25,255 bases of DNA from Larix sibirica. Lineage: Eukaryota > Streptophyta > Pinopsida > Pinales > Pinaceae. The position numbers and the translations under genes were made by a program. Below are positions 1 through 8,699 of this stretch, piece by piece. The stretch is taken from positions 35,033 through 60,287 of the forward strand of contig NWUY0300000252.1 of the NCBI GenBank assembly GCA_004151065.3, given 5' to 3'. The notes beneath the pieces are model-generated. The model made no database searches. It was not told where the DNA came from and saw only the letters and a program-made list of their open reading frames with translations. Position 1 is the stretch's first letter. Each line of letters starts with the position of its first letter.

Positions 1-679
1 TGCATAGTGTGCGACGTCTATGCCACTCATGGATGTGGTCCGCGATGTGGGTGGAAGTATTTTGACGAAAATCAGTGATAATTTTGAGGCCTAGACCATG
101 TTGGATTGGAAGTTGAAAGTATGTAAGAAATGTGGTGGCCAACGTTGCAAATGTGGAATGGGTTCCACTTTCTAGGTTGATGTACCACTTTGTTGCCATT
201 CTTATGAGGGTATGCTGGAAGAGGCAAAGCCTCATAGCTTCATACACTATGATGTTACATGAACAACATAAGTGGAAAGACATAACATGGTTTGCGGGAT
301 CGTCTCCCTTTTTTCCTTCAAATTTGGGAATGTCAGAAGGAATCTTTCCGAGCATAGCGGGCCATGTTGCATCATAAGCGATGGGATCATTAGCCATTTT
401 TTCCAAATTTGGAATATTTAAACTAGACATAAATGGTAAGGCAGGGACAACTGGTCTTGCCATTCTATTTGGGATGTGATTTCNCCTATCCAATCTACCA
501 GACTTCTCCTGAGCTCTGTTCTGCCAATATTTTCTTTTTTTTAACTGATCCAAACTTTTTGGCCTTCTACCCTGCTACTGCTGCTGTTCCCGAGATGACT
601 CCAAACCCCGAGACATGCATCCTTTGTTTGATGATCTCCCTTGATCCTGCAGAACTGCAACTGTCAGCGCCCCAACCAT
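1..679 (-). pseudogene. Ty3/gypsy-type retrotransposon gag fragment, broken
   Basis: Read on the minus strand, one frame runs from an ATG at 679-677 to the window edge. It gives a plant Ty3/gypsy-type Gag (retrotrans_gag) region. Recognisable pieces are a basic stretch with KYWQNRAQEKSGRLDR, then KFEGKKGDDPANHVMSFHL, TKWYINLE, FLTYFQLP and FRQNTSTHIADHIHEW. In this family Gag packages the element RNA into cytoplasmic particles. The frame is broken by an in-frame TAG at 577-575, inside a run of Gln codons. Position 484 is an ambiguous base, but the frame continues across it, so it is not a junction. The protein runs off the left edge; the nucleocapsid knuckle and pol would lie outside. The true N-terminus is uncertain because the region before 679 is full of stops. 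The family call rests on remembered motifs, not a search. Confidence 0.75.
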
Positions 680-1189
680 GCTGCACAGCCTCTTCCTGTG
701 ACGACATCTGTCATGTCTTCACCCACCTGCAATAACTGTCATTAACTTCCTCAGAAACCCGGAACTGTTGCCAAGTACTCTCCTTGACTTCTACGCATCC
801 TTCTGACAGGCTATAGTAATCCATCATGTCGTCCATACTGTCTGTCATCTTTGACTTACTTATTGGCTTCCTTCACACACTTCAGGCTTCGCCAGTCCGC
901 CCCTTCCTCCTTGCTTGGCTCATGCCCAAACTTGTCGGAGTTGTGGTTCGACGCACGTCGACCATCAATGCTCTGCTCTTCCTATCGTCTATCGACCCCC
1001 ATTATGTCGACTCTCGACTCTCACTGCATCCATCAGTCACATACCCAACTATCCCTGCTTGACTTATTGAATTCAACAAGTCAATCTGCTCTTCTGCACC
1101 AGTGGTCGTCATCACTCCCTCTGGTCGGTCTCCTTCATGTCGATCAACTTCGACAACTCTACCTAGGCCCGATGCTTCTCCATCAAACA
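680..1189 (-). other. Degenerate sequence upstream of the gag relic
   Basis: This stretch is more GC-rich than most of the window. On the minus strand it leads straight into the gag relic, and short hydrophilic open pieces occur in all three minus frames, separated by stops. It is most simply the eroded leader or N-terminal part of gag. The plus-strand open frames here (826-1062 and 851-1228) have no recognisable motif and I treat them as chance frames. No LTR or primer-binding site could be placed. Confidence 0.35.
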
Positions 1190-2238
1190 CCTAAAATCAT
1201 AGGAGGAGGTGATTCAAGTGCACAATAGGAAACTAAAACTTTTACTAGAAAAATAAAAAATAAGAGAATAGTTTAATTTGAAGGAGAAATTACTTCCCAA
1301 AAAAAGTTACAATTTTTCCCTGAACATGAGAGAGTAGGCTTTGGTATCAAACATGTTTATAGTGGCAAAAGGAAAAGGGAATTGATAGTCTCTAAACCAA
1401 CAATTAATAAAACCATATTAGATCCTGTTTCTAAGCATGAAGACATAGAAGTGGCAGAACCTTCAAGCAATCAGTCAAGAAAGAAAAGACAAAAGGGAAT
1501 TAAAAAGGACAAACATAAATTGCAGTAGGTGTATCCACTCAGAAAACCTCATACCAGGCCAACCAATAAATTCATACTAAATGCAAAGTCTATATGTGTA
1601 TCCTTCATTAAAGAAAGATACCATTATTTATATTGAGGAATCTCCACCAGAGAAAGAGGAAAATTTGAAGAGTCAAAACTATAAAAAATATTGCTTGAGG
1701 TTGTGAATAAGAGAAGAATCCTTGGGGTTGAAAAAATGAAGGAACTAAAGATATATGAACTAGATGAAGGACCAATAGAGCCAAATCCATATAGCCCTTT
1801 GTTACTTGACATTTTAGAATAGGTTGCAGAAGAAGAAGGGCTCTCATCAGTTCTTTCCCAAGGGAGGAATATACTAAATATTCCATATTCTAATAGTGGT
1901 GAACCAAAACCTAAACAAGAGGATCATATCAAGAAAACGGAGATGCCTAAATCTACTACTCTACATAAACCATAGAACAAGAAGCCTAGGACCATAAGTA
2001 CACTCAAGAAGAAACTCAATAAATCCAAATATATGTTTAAAAATATGCAATGGGAGAATGAAAAACTATAGAGAGAGAATGATAACTGATACGGAAAAGA
2101 AGAATGCTCAAACTTGTAACAAAGCATAATAAACTTTGTAATTTGTCTCAAAAGATAATAAGAAGCAATACAAATAGGGAAGATGGTAGAATGCGAAATG
2201 ACTCCAAGAAAAGCACAGATACTAATCAAGTAACAGGT
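1190..2238 (+). pseudogene. Hydrophilic coding relic with many in-frame stops
   Basis: One plus frame (codon starts at 1190, 1193 and so on) reads as protein-like sequence to about 2087, despite stops at 1226 TAG, 1274 TAA, 1526 TAG, 1634 TGA, 1682 TAA, 1820 TAG, 1973 TAG and 2069 TAG. It is rich in Lys, Glu, Ser and Pro. A basic patch (SRKKRQKGIKKDKHK) lies near 1470-1520, and a Lys/Glu/Asn-rich stretch that could form a coiled coil lies near 1990-2085. After a TGA at 2087 the better frame shifts and stays open to about 2238. I do not recognise the family. The setting among retroelement debris suggests an element-encoded protein. All eight stops could come from single C-to-T changes in CAG, CAA or CGA. 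It could be a chance low-complexity frame, but its length and amino-acid texture argue against that. Confidence 0.45.
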
Positions 2239-3380
2239 TAGACCTATTGCCAAAGGTAGTGTCATAGGTTTGACATATCATACTATAGATATTGATGATC
2301 AAGGCATAGAAGGGTTTCATGAGGGCATTTCATGAATGCTACCAGTTTTAGAGACAAAGCATGTTTTTGCAGTGAGTTTGTACTATTTTGAAGCTAAAAA
2401 TCTATTGTAAAACTAGCGCAAGTTCGGATGCAAGTTACAAGATTGCTACAGGAAATTCAGAAATTTTGTAGCACCTGCCATGCAGAAATATGCAAAAGTG
2501 CTACAAAATTTCATGTAACCTAATTTTTCACTATGTTTGAATTTTTTTGAGTTTCTATGAGATTTCTAAGGATGTTAACTCCAAAGTAACTTCCTAGCTA
2601 CATTTTCTTATGTTGGTAAACATCAAGTATATGCTTAGATTTGGATGAAGTGGCAAGGATAGGGTTGGTCAAAACATCCCTAAAATGTTGGGTCTAAGAT
2701 CAAAATTAGATTTATAGTTTTAGTTATAAAATCTATCTATATAGATGTAAATATTATCATGAATCCAAATATATGAATTGATCCAATATTATTGGATCTA
2801 AGATCCAAATTTGATGAATTTTTGTATCTATAAGAAAGAAAATCTAAAGGGAAAAGGGGGTTCGGGTAGTAAGGTCATAGAGGGACAAGATACAGACTGT
2901 GTATTGTAGAGACAAGTTATTGTATCAACAATATTTAATGCTCAAAGATCAATCATTATATGGGTTAGTTTGTGCTTCCTTTTATGTTCTATTTACTTCT
3001 TTTTATTTTGGATACAAAGATAACTTCTGCACTGCATTGATAATTTTTAATACTATATTCAGATTCAATATATTGTTCTGAGTTTGAATGGCTTCCCTAT
3101 GAATGTATGAGTTGAATTGCGTGTTAGCTTATATATTTACATCTTCATCATCATTCTTCTTTCATACTATTGATTAAATGTTTATCTCCATAGATTTTAT
3201 GCTTATGAAAATATGATATATTGCTCTTTGAATTAATATATGCTTGACATTTGATCCCATATAGCTCACCTATATGACCTTCATGAGCAATACTTAAATA
3301 TAAACCATTGCAACAACTGAGGTTTCCTAGTGTTCCACTATTACAGTCTGGTGTAGACTTTAGGGATAATAGGGACTCCG
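2239..3380. other. AT-rich intergenic stretch, no gene recognised
   Basis: No convincing coding frame. The 60-codon plus frame at 2899-3081 is AT-driven and lacks motifs. TGTTGGGTCT near 2687 and a TATA-like tctataag near 2828 could belong to a decayed LTR on the plus strand, but no matching end, primer-binding site or second copy was found. A perfect short inverted repeat lies at 2460-2512. Confidence 0.4.
2460..2512. repeat. Perfect 15-bp inverted repeat (hairpin)
   Basis: GAAATTTTGTAGCAC at 2460-2474 is the exact reverse complement of GTGCTACAAAATTTC at 2498-2512, with a 23-base loop between. It is isolated, with no T-run or gene beside it, so a terminator role is not implied. It may be a remnant of a small inverted-repeat element or a chance stem. 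Confidence 0.6.
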
Positions 3381-3520
3381 CCTCCACACTCCCCCCTAAC
3401 ACATACAAATCGTGCATCGGCCTAATCATGTATTGTATAGGAAAAATCTCAGAGATATAGATAATGACTTCACCTCCTAATATTAAATTCCTTATTTTTA
3501 TTCTCCTTTGTCTCATTCAT
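3381..3520 (-). other. Possible polypurine tract and LTR start of a minus-strand retroelement
   Basis: On the minus strand AGGGGGGAG (about 3397-3389) is followed by TGTGGAGGCGG. This resembles the polypurine tract and TG-start of a plant LTR, as at the 3' end of Ty1/copia elements. An overlapping minus frame (3516-3151) has no recognised domain. No second LTR or terminal CA was identified, so this is only a suggestion. Confidence 0.2.
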
Positions 3521-4210
3521 AATTCCAATGCATTGTCTTTCATGTATTATCTAACCTTTGGGTGAGTGCAAGCTAATGGTGTTCTCTCATGATGCATTAG
3601 TGGTAATGAAAATATGCAAAAACAACAATTTGTCAATTTGAAGGGATGATTCGAGGTACATTGACAACGAATTTGAATACAATGTAAGAAGATGAAATTT
3701 AGGAAATCGAAATAGATTCTATAATATATCAGTTTTATTTATGGATTTTTGGTATGTCCATGTGATATTTGTGTTTTCCCAACAGTGATATGTTATTTTC
3801 CTCCAAAATATAATGCATATGTTCTCATTAATGCACGTGTTGGGAACCTAAATGATGGGATTTCCTTTTAAAATTTTGTGCAGTTGTAGATAACAAATTG
3901 TTCTTATGCACAACTATTTTTCAAAAAAATTAATGTTGATTGTATATATTTTTAAATTATGTAATCCATTATATCCATGAAAACATGTAGTTGTCTGTTA
4001 GTGCAAGATATGAGGGTCTCATCATAATCACACATTATTTGTATGTTGTAGACCTCAATCTAAGTTAGTGAAATGTATAATTTGTTTTCAAAATGGGTAA
4101 GGAAATAAAAAGTTATGCCAAGGAACAAGAATGTTTGTATTTTAAGATTCTAGTATATGTTAAGACCAAAAAAGATAAAAAAATAATAAACTTTTTTTTA
4201 ATTTATATAT
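3521..4210. other. AT-rich stretch, nothing recognised
   Basis: Both strands carry many stops, and there are A/T homopolymer runs near 3920 and 4190. I see no coding, RNA or repeat signal. Confidence 0.5.
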
Positions 4211-4823
4211 TTGAAATCCATGTTGTCAAATCTCTATGCATGTTTAATTTCATCAGTAATGGATTTGTGTAGCCCTTTTAATAGTAACATGAAAAATGAA
4301 TATTCCTTGAATGGGGTGGAAAGGAGGATGGGAATGGTCACTAATGGACTAGAGAGAATGCAAGGAAACATATGGAAGCTACGTGATGGTGTGTCAATCA
4401 AGGCTCTAGATGGAAGGGTAGTTACAACATTGCATGTGTAGTAACGGGCTATCAAGGTTGAACAAGAGTAGTGATAATGAGCGTAAGCAATGGCAAGCTA
4501 CAAAATCCTTAGGTTATACAATGTCTCCATGGGAAACTAAGTTGGTTATCATGACAAGCATAATCATGGCAAGGGGTTTTGGTATGATGTATAAACTTCA
4601 TCTTGTTTTTGTCCATTCTAATAGGAATTGCAAGATAGGGAGAGACTCATACGTTGTTAGTCAAGTAAACAAGGGAGGAAGGTGCACCTTTTCATGGGAA
4701 ATCGTATGTCGATCTCCCTCTGAATTATGGTTTAATATTGATTATGGATGGATAGCTCTTAGTATCATATTCTATATATATAGTCCCCATGTTATCACCC
4801 CTATTGAATTGGCTCTTATTTAA
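4211..4823 (+). pseudogene. Unrecognised coding-like relic, two overlapping frames
   Basis: Two plus frames overlap here: 4211-4441 (76 codons) and 4434-4823 (129 codons, the longest frame in the window). The first has a protein-like C-terminal half with ERRMGMVTNGLERMQG and KALDGRVVTT. The second has an amphipathic start and a Cys/Trp-containing middle (GGRCTFSWEIVCRSPSELW). Neither matches a family I know. They lie just upstream of another plus-strand relic (4880-5408), so all may descend from one element split by frameshifts. There is no Kozak-like context, splice evidence or promoter, and chance frames remain possible. Confidence 0.25.
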
Positions 4824-4879
4824 TATTATTAATTTATCTTGAATTTTTCATGGGTTCTCATTTGGATGGGTTTTGAAAC

Positions 4880-5408
4880 TATTTTGTGGCACCAACAAGT
4901 CTCTTGGGTACTCCTCATCCTAAGCAATCTCTTAGTTCCAACATTCTAAACCGCGCTTGAAAAAGGTAGAGGGAGGCATGGAAATAAGAGTAGGAAGATG
5001 AACCCTCATACTTAGGTCATATAGGAGGATGTGGACTTGGAAACCACCTATAGGAAGTAGATCCTAGAGAATATTCAAAAGGATATCTCACAAACTGAGG
5101 ATTGGGTGAGAACAGAGCATGAATTAATTAAGAATGATTAAATTGAGTAGGACATGGGTCCATGGATCCCAAATACTGGAAAATATTGAATGTGAGACAC
5201 TAACTATTTCAAAAAGGTGGTTATGAACTAGAAAATGAAGAACCTGCTAGGAAAGAATCTCATGGAAGGAAAGGAGGTTCACATCGATATTTTGGTGCAG
5301 CTAGATGAAATCCAAGTTCCTATTGGAAAATTGAATGCCAAGATAAATATCATTTTCAAAGATACTAGTGGTGTAATCTTTGCGGAGAAGGAGCATTCAC
5401 ACACCTAA
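4880..5408 (+). pseudogene. Acidic, coiled-coil-like coding relic with many TAG stops
   Basis: From about 4950 one plus frame (codon starts divisible by 3) reads as coherent hydrophilic protein to a TAA at 5406. It is interrupted at 5013 TAG, 5022 TAG, 5058 TAG, 5139 TAA, 5148 TAG, 5187 TGA, 5193 TGA and 5229 TAG. The part before 4950 reads better in another frame (VAPTSLLGTPHPKQSL), implying one frameshift. The final uninterrupted piece, 5235-5408, includes HIDILVQLDEIQVPIGKLN and FKDTSGVIFAEKE. The Glu/Lys-rich region 5030-5130 looks helical. The family is not recognised; a retroelement-encoded protein is the likeliest source given the setting. Its decay pattern matches the relic at 1190-2238. 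Confidence 0.45.
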
Positions 5409-6036
5409 GGATAAGAGGTTCCCATGTTCTCTATCTTTGATGATGATTTGTATTCCTAGTTTAGAATATGTTTATATCCTTTTTTATTTCTATTTATCTT
5501 ACTTTTTTATTATTTCACTGTTATTATTCTAGTATAAAAAGCAAAGACAAAATGGCTAGCTAGTCCATGCACATTAAGATTAATGATAATCTTATGTTTT
5601 GCAGATGGTATGGTTTCCCTTGTGAATAGACCAACATATTAATATAATATCTATACTAGATTACAAAAGAAAACATGAAAAAAAAAATATTTAGAGGCAT
5701 TTGGGAAAATGGATGTTTTGTTGGTTTTACAATCTAAACCATCAATATTTTCATACATAACCTAAATCCAAATCAACTATTTCAGCAAATATGTGAGTGA
5801 GTGGAAACTCTCTTGCCAAAAAAAAAATTAAAAAATCAAATTTCAAATAATGTTTACATGCTTTAAAAATATGCATACGATAATAATGGACATGCATTAT
5901 TTTTATTATATACATATACACATATATTAGTAATTTTGCCATATATTTTTGTATGGGCCATGATCAATACATCAAGCCACCACATATCTCCATTGGTAAT
6001 ATGGATTCTCTTAAGAATTTTTTCTCATGTATCACC
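5409..6036. other. AT-rich stretch, nothing recognised
   Basis: Long A and T runs (for example 5677-5690 and 5819-5828) and alternating TA/CA near 5905-5930. The short minus frame at 5942-5751 is AT-driven and has no motif. No gene seen. Confidence 0.5.
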
Positions 6037-6125
6037 AAGGTTTAGCTCAAGTGGCCATGAGCTAGACATGAGATCTCTCCCCCCAAAGTTGGGGAGGTCA
6101 CAAGCTCAACTCCCATGATCCCTTT
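6037..6125 (+). mobile_element. tRNA-derived SINE-like head
   Basis: TAGCTCAAGTGG at 6043-6054 fits an RNA polymerase III A box (tRNA D-arm consensus). AAGCTCAACTCC at 6102-6113 fits a B box (GGTTCGAATCC-like, diverged). Between them CTCCCCCCAAAGTTGGGGAG can form a stem. The spacing suits plant tRNA-derived SINEs, and there is no complete cloverleaf, so a functional tRNA is excluded. The 3' tail and target-site duplication were not found. Confidence 0.5.
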
Positions 6126-6232
6126 GGCATTAGGCTTTGTAATCAAGGCCAACAATTTCTCTCATTTACCATCCATAAATCATGGGGAAGTACTCAAAGG
6201 GTTTTCCATGAGGTTATTCCTTGGAAACAAAT

Positions 6233-6376
6233 AGAGTTTTTTTCACATGACAGATGGATTTCAATGATCCAGATGGATATTGGTGGCCACCCACCTATTC
6301 CATTGGCTCAAAATAGTTTTTTCAATTCGGCAGTTTTTTTATGGATTTTTGTGTCCAAAACTTCCAGGGCCATTTT
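6233..6376 (+). repeat. Diverged partial copy of the repeat at 8160-8309, cut by an N
   Basis: The segment around GGTGGCCACCCACCTATTCC and on to GGGCCATTTT aligns in the same orientation with 8160-8309 with few gaps. Similarity stops exactly at the N at 6377, whereas the second copy continues for hundreds of bases. The repeat resembles the U3 part of an LTR. Confidence 0.65.
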
Positions 6377-6377
6377 N
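6377..6377. other. Ambiguous base at a probable assembly junction
   Basis: A single N where similarity to the repeat copy at 8160 ends abruptly. The same kind of single N marks the junctions at 14672 and 20951. Confidence 0.5.
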
Positions 6378-6400
6378 ATAAAAAAATATGTATATCAGTT

Positions 6401-6420
6401 ATAATAATAATAATAATAAA
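6401..6420. repeat. (ATA)n microsatellite
   Basis: Six to seven uninterrupted ATA/TAA units, just after the N at 6377. Confidence 0.85.
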
Positions 6421-7049
6421 AGTGTGTTGCATAATGGCCTCCACAAGGCCATAAACTACAATGGTCTAACACCTCATGAGTTAATCAAAACCATACGGCT
6501 TAAGTTTAAAAATAAAATCAATTTAAACATAACTAGGGGCTTGAGGCACATATTCAAGACAATCATTGAAACTAAACATCAATGATGGATTCCATGTTAG
6601 ATGGAAGGTGTCAATATTCAAGAGTGGGGCCCCTAACCAGTGGCAAGTGTCTTATCATTTTGCAAGGTAGTGTCCCACCCATCCTCTGCTTTTTATTCTC
6701 GATGCTTCTTAATCGGTATTTCCAAATGTAGGAAAGGGTAGTTGTCATTTTCAAACTAAAGAGGGTTCAGTTTGATATGAGGTTGTCATCACTAGCCACA
6801 ATAGGCATTTAGTTCTCAAATCTCGCGACTAATCCAATGGCAAGGCCTATTGTCATAATGGTTGGAGTGGGTTGATCTATGGGACAAAACATATTTGATG
6901 GGAACTCAACTCATTTTGTATGGGGTTGTGCCTAAGATATACATCACTCTACAAAGGTGCTCTAACTCTAGATCCACTTTCCCAACTTGCAATTGAACCT
7001 ACAAGTGCAAGTTCTTCGAATATATCAAAGCTCTATCAAACCAAGTGAA
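6421..7049. other. Non-coding stretch, nothing recognised
   Basis: No frame with recognisable motifs on either strand. The plus frame 6388-6585 grows out of the ATA microsatellite and is not credible as a gene. On the minus strand it may be eroded sequence 3' of the LINE relic that follows. Confidence 0.4.
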
Positions 7050-7440
7050 ACCATCACATACAATGTTTTTAAAAACATTTCATTCTTCTTTTTCCAAATA
7101 AAAAGAAAAATTTATATTCTATTAAATCGCCACACTGCATGGAATTCAACTACCCATCATAACTTATCCCCAAGAATAATAGATTTCCAAGGGTAGATCT
7201 AGGGAGGAGTTGCCCACAAATATTAGATATACAAACCCAGATCCCACATTGACTTCGTAAATAGGTAGAACCATAAAAGGTGCTTTACAGTTTCATCTTT
7301 CTAACAGAAGGGTCATTCGGAATTGGAAACCCTCTTTTTGACAATGACAACAAGAGAGGATGTAGAGATTAGGATTGTTCCAAATGGTTGCAATTTGAGA
7401 ATATTTCAGTTGCAGAGGCTCATGCTCTAGTGTCGCAACC
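7050..7440 (-). pseudogene. LINE ORF2 C-terminal relic (zf-RVT-like)
   Basis: On the minus strand around 7345-7105 a broken reading gives ETVKHLLWFYLFTKSMWDLG, then LWATPP, DKL-WVVEFHAVWRF and, further on, FLFIWKKKNEMF. A CHCQKE piece sits just upstream near 7345. This layout of a Cys/His pair, then EH(L/F)LW, a W-D pair and a W(R)F...W segment resembles the zinc-binding region found after the reverse transcriptase in plant L1-type LINE ORF2 proteins (zf-RVT). At least two stops and a frameshift near 7300 break it. The endonuclease and reverse transcriptase are absent; the DNA to the right (7456 onward) is a different repeat. Named from remembered family texture, not from a search. Confidence 0.5.
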
Positions 7441-7455
7441 ATTGCAACACTCCCA

Positions 7456-7831
7456 TGTTAGGAAATAAAATGAAAAAATACACATAATAAGTAAGCACAT
7501 ACACATTGAAGAAGAAAAATTACCTCAGAAACCCAAACCAAGAAAACGAACAACAATAGATCTATTACCCTTGACCACTCGGGCGAAGGCATGGCCAATC
7601 CGTCCATCACCATCCACTCACAAACCAACACCAACCAATTTAGGCACTTTACAATGGATTTCCTAAAGCCCTTAAGTAGGCTTCATCACATGCAATACCA
7701 TGGGAAAATACCATGGGATACCCAAAACCATGGGCCCATAAACCACCAACGGAAAACCCACCTTTGAATTTTTACTGAGTCAAGTTTAACCTAACATTTA
7801 CCCCTTTAAACTTGACTTGGAGTAATCACCA
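7456..7831 (-). repeat. Possible LTR of a copia-like element
   Basis: On the minus strand a GAGGGGGG tract (7840-7833) is followed by TTGGTGATTACTCC, and the stretch closes with CCTAACA at 7462-7456, giving TG...CA ends. TTAAGGGC near 7675 could be a weak promoter element. No primer-binding site or target-site duplication is clear, and the LINE relic lies directly to the left. The bounds and identity are tentative. Confidence 0.25.
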
Positions 7832-7840
7832 ACCCCCCTC

Positions 7841-8159
7841 AAAGTTTTAACTGACTATTCGGGAATACAACATGACCCCCTTCTTAATTCTACCTATCTC
7901 TACCTCTAGAGTTTTCATAGGTGACTCACCAAGCCAAGGGTATGCATGCCTAGCCAAGTCATACAATCGTATGCAAATTTACATTCTTATTAATTGCAAC
8001 TCCATAAAAATACTGACAATACAATGAGTTGAGCACTTCTTCATCCACATCTTCCGTGTGCTCATCCTCGATTTTTACCATGCATTTCTAGTTGTAATTA
8101 TCCATGGTTCACACACCCATGAACCATCACTTTAATTTGTGACCTTTATTACATTCATT
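7841..8159. other. Non-coding stretch, nothing recognised
   Basis: Many stops on both strands, no repeat or RNA signal seen. Confidence 0.45.
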
Positions 8160-8650
8160 TAGTTTTCCACAGACCAATGTATGAGTAGATTTGATCCACA
8201 TGGACATTGATGGCCACCCACCTAGTCCACTAGCTCAAAATATAATTTTCCATTTCAGCATATTTTTTATGGTTTTCTGGGTCCTAAAATTTTGGGGCCA
8301 TTTTGAGGCCCTAAATGACATTTTTTGGCGACATCATAGTTCAAGGTACCAAACGCCCCAAACGGAGATCGTATGCAAAAGTTATGACCTTGAGAAGTTG
8401 ACACCTCAACTAACCACCTCGGGACTTGCAAACCTTTTTACGATTCATATCCTAGGGTTAGGTTTTTATTTTAGGGTTTTTTCCTTCATGATTATGATAA
8501 AAAGGCCCTTCGATCTCCTTTTGTAATCAGCTTGTGACGAATGAGAATAGTTTCCACATATCTTCTTAGAGATAAAGCTACCATCATTCTAAATACTTTT
8601 ATTTTTTACAGTCTCTTATGTTTCATTTAATTATTATAATTTGGGTTTGA
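8160..8650 (+). repeat. LTR-like sequence (U3-R-U5 texture), plus strand
   Basis: The first 150 bases match the truncated repeat at 6233-6376. Then come AACGGAGATCGTATGCAAAAG, a TATA-like GATAAAAAGGCC at 8496-8507 and TTTTGTAATCAGCTTGTGACGA, followed by a T-rich stretch. This order resembles the U3, TATA box and R/U5 of plant gypsy-type LTRs. No terminal CA, primer-binding site or internal coding region follows; the degenerate array begins near 8700. The 6.28-kb duplicated segment starts inside it, at 8394. Confidence 0.35.
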
Positions 8651-8699
8651 TGTATCATTGTGTTCCTTGTAATGTATCTGTGTATGTGGTGCTATATAT

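Noticed and set aside
484-484. N at 484 as an assembly junction
   Set aside because: The gag frame and its motifs run through it uninterrupted, so it looks like one uncalled base.
826-1228. Overlapping plus-strand frames of 78 and 125 codons
   Set aside because: Antisense to the degenerate gag leader, with no motif; the end of the longer one merely overlaps the start of the hydrophilic relic.
2687-3081. Plus-strand LTR beginning TGTTGGGTCT
   Set aside because: No matching end, primer-binding site, second copy or target-site duplication.
1190-5408. Reassigned stop codons (a ciliate-like code with TAA/TAG read as Gln) to explain the two TAG-rich relics
   Set aside because: TGA stops occur in the same frames, the neighbouring elements are plant-type, and methylation-driven decay explains the pattern.
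6041-6120. Functional tRNA gene
   Set aside because: Only box-like motifs are present; acceptor and anticodon arms do not form and the B box is diverged.
7456-7495. tRNA-Met primer-binding site to the left of the possible copia LTR
   Set aside because: The bases after CCTAACA on the minus strand (TGGGAGTGTTGC) match TGGTATCAGAGC only in the first three positions.
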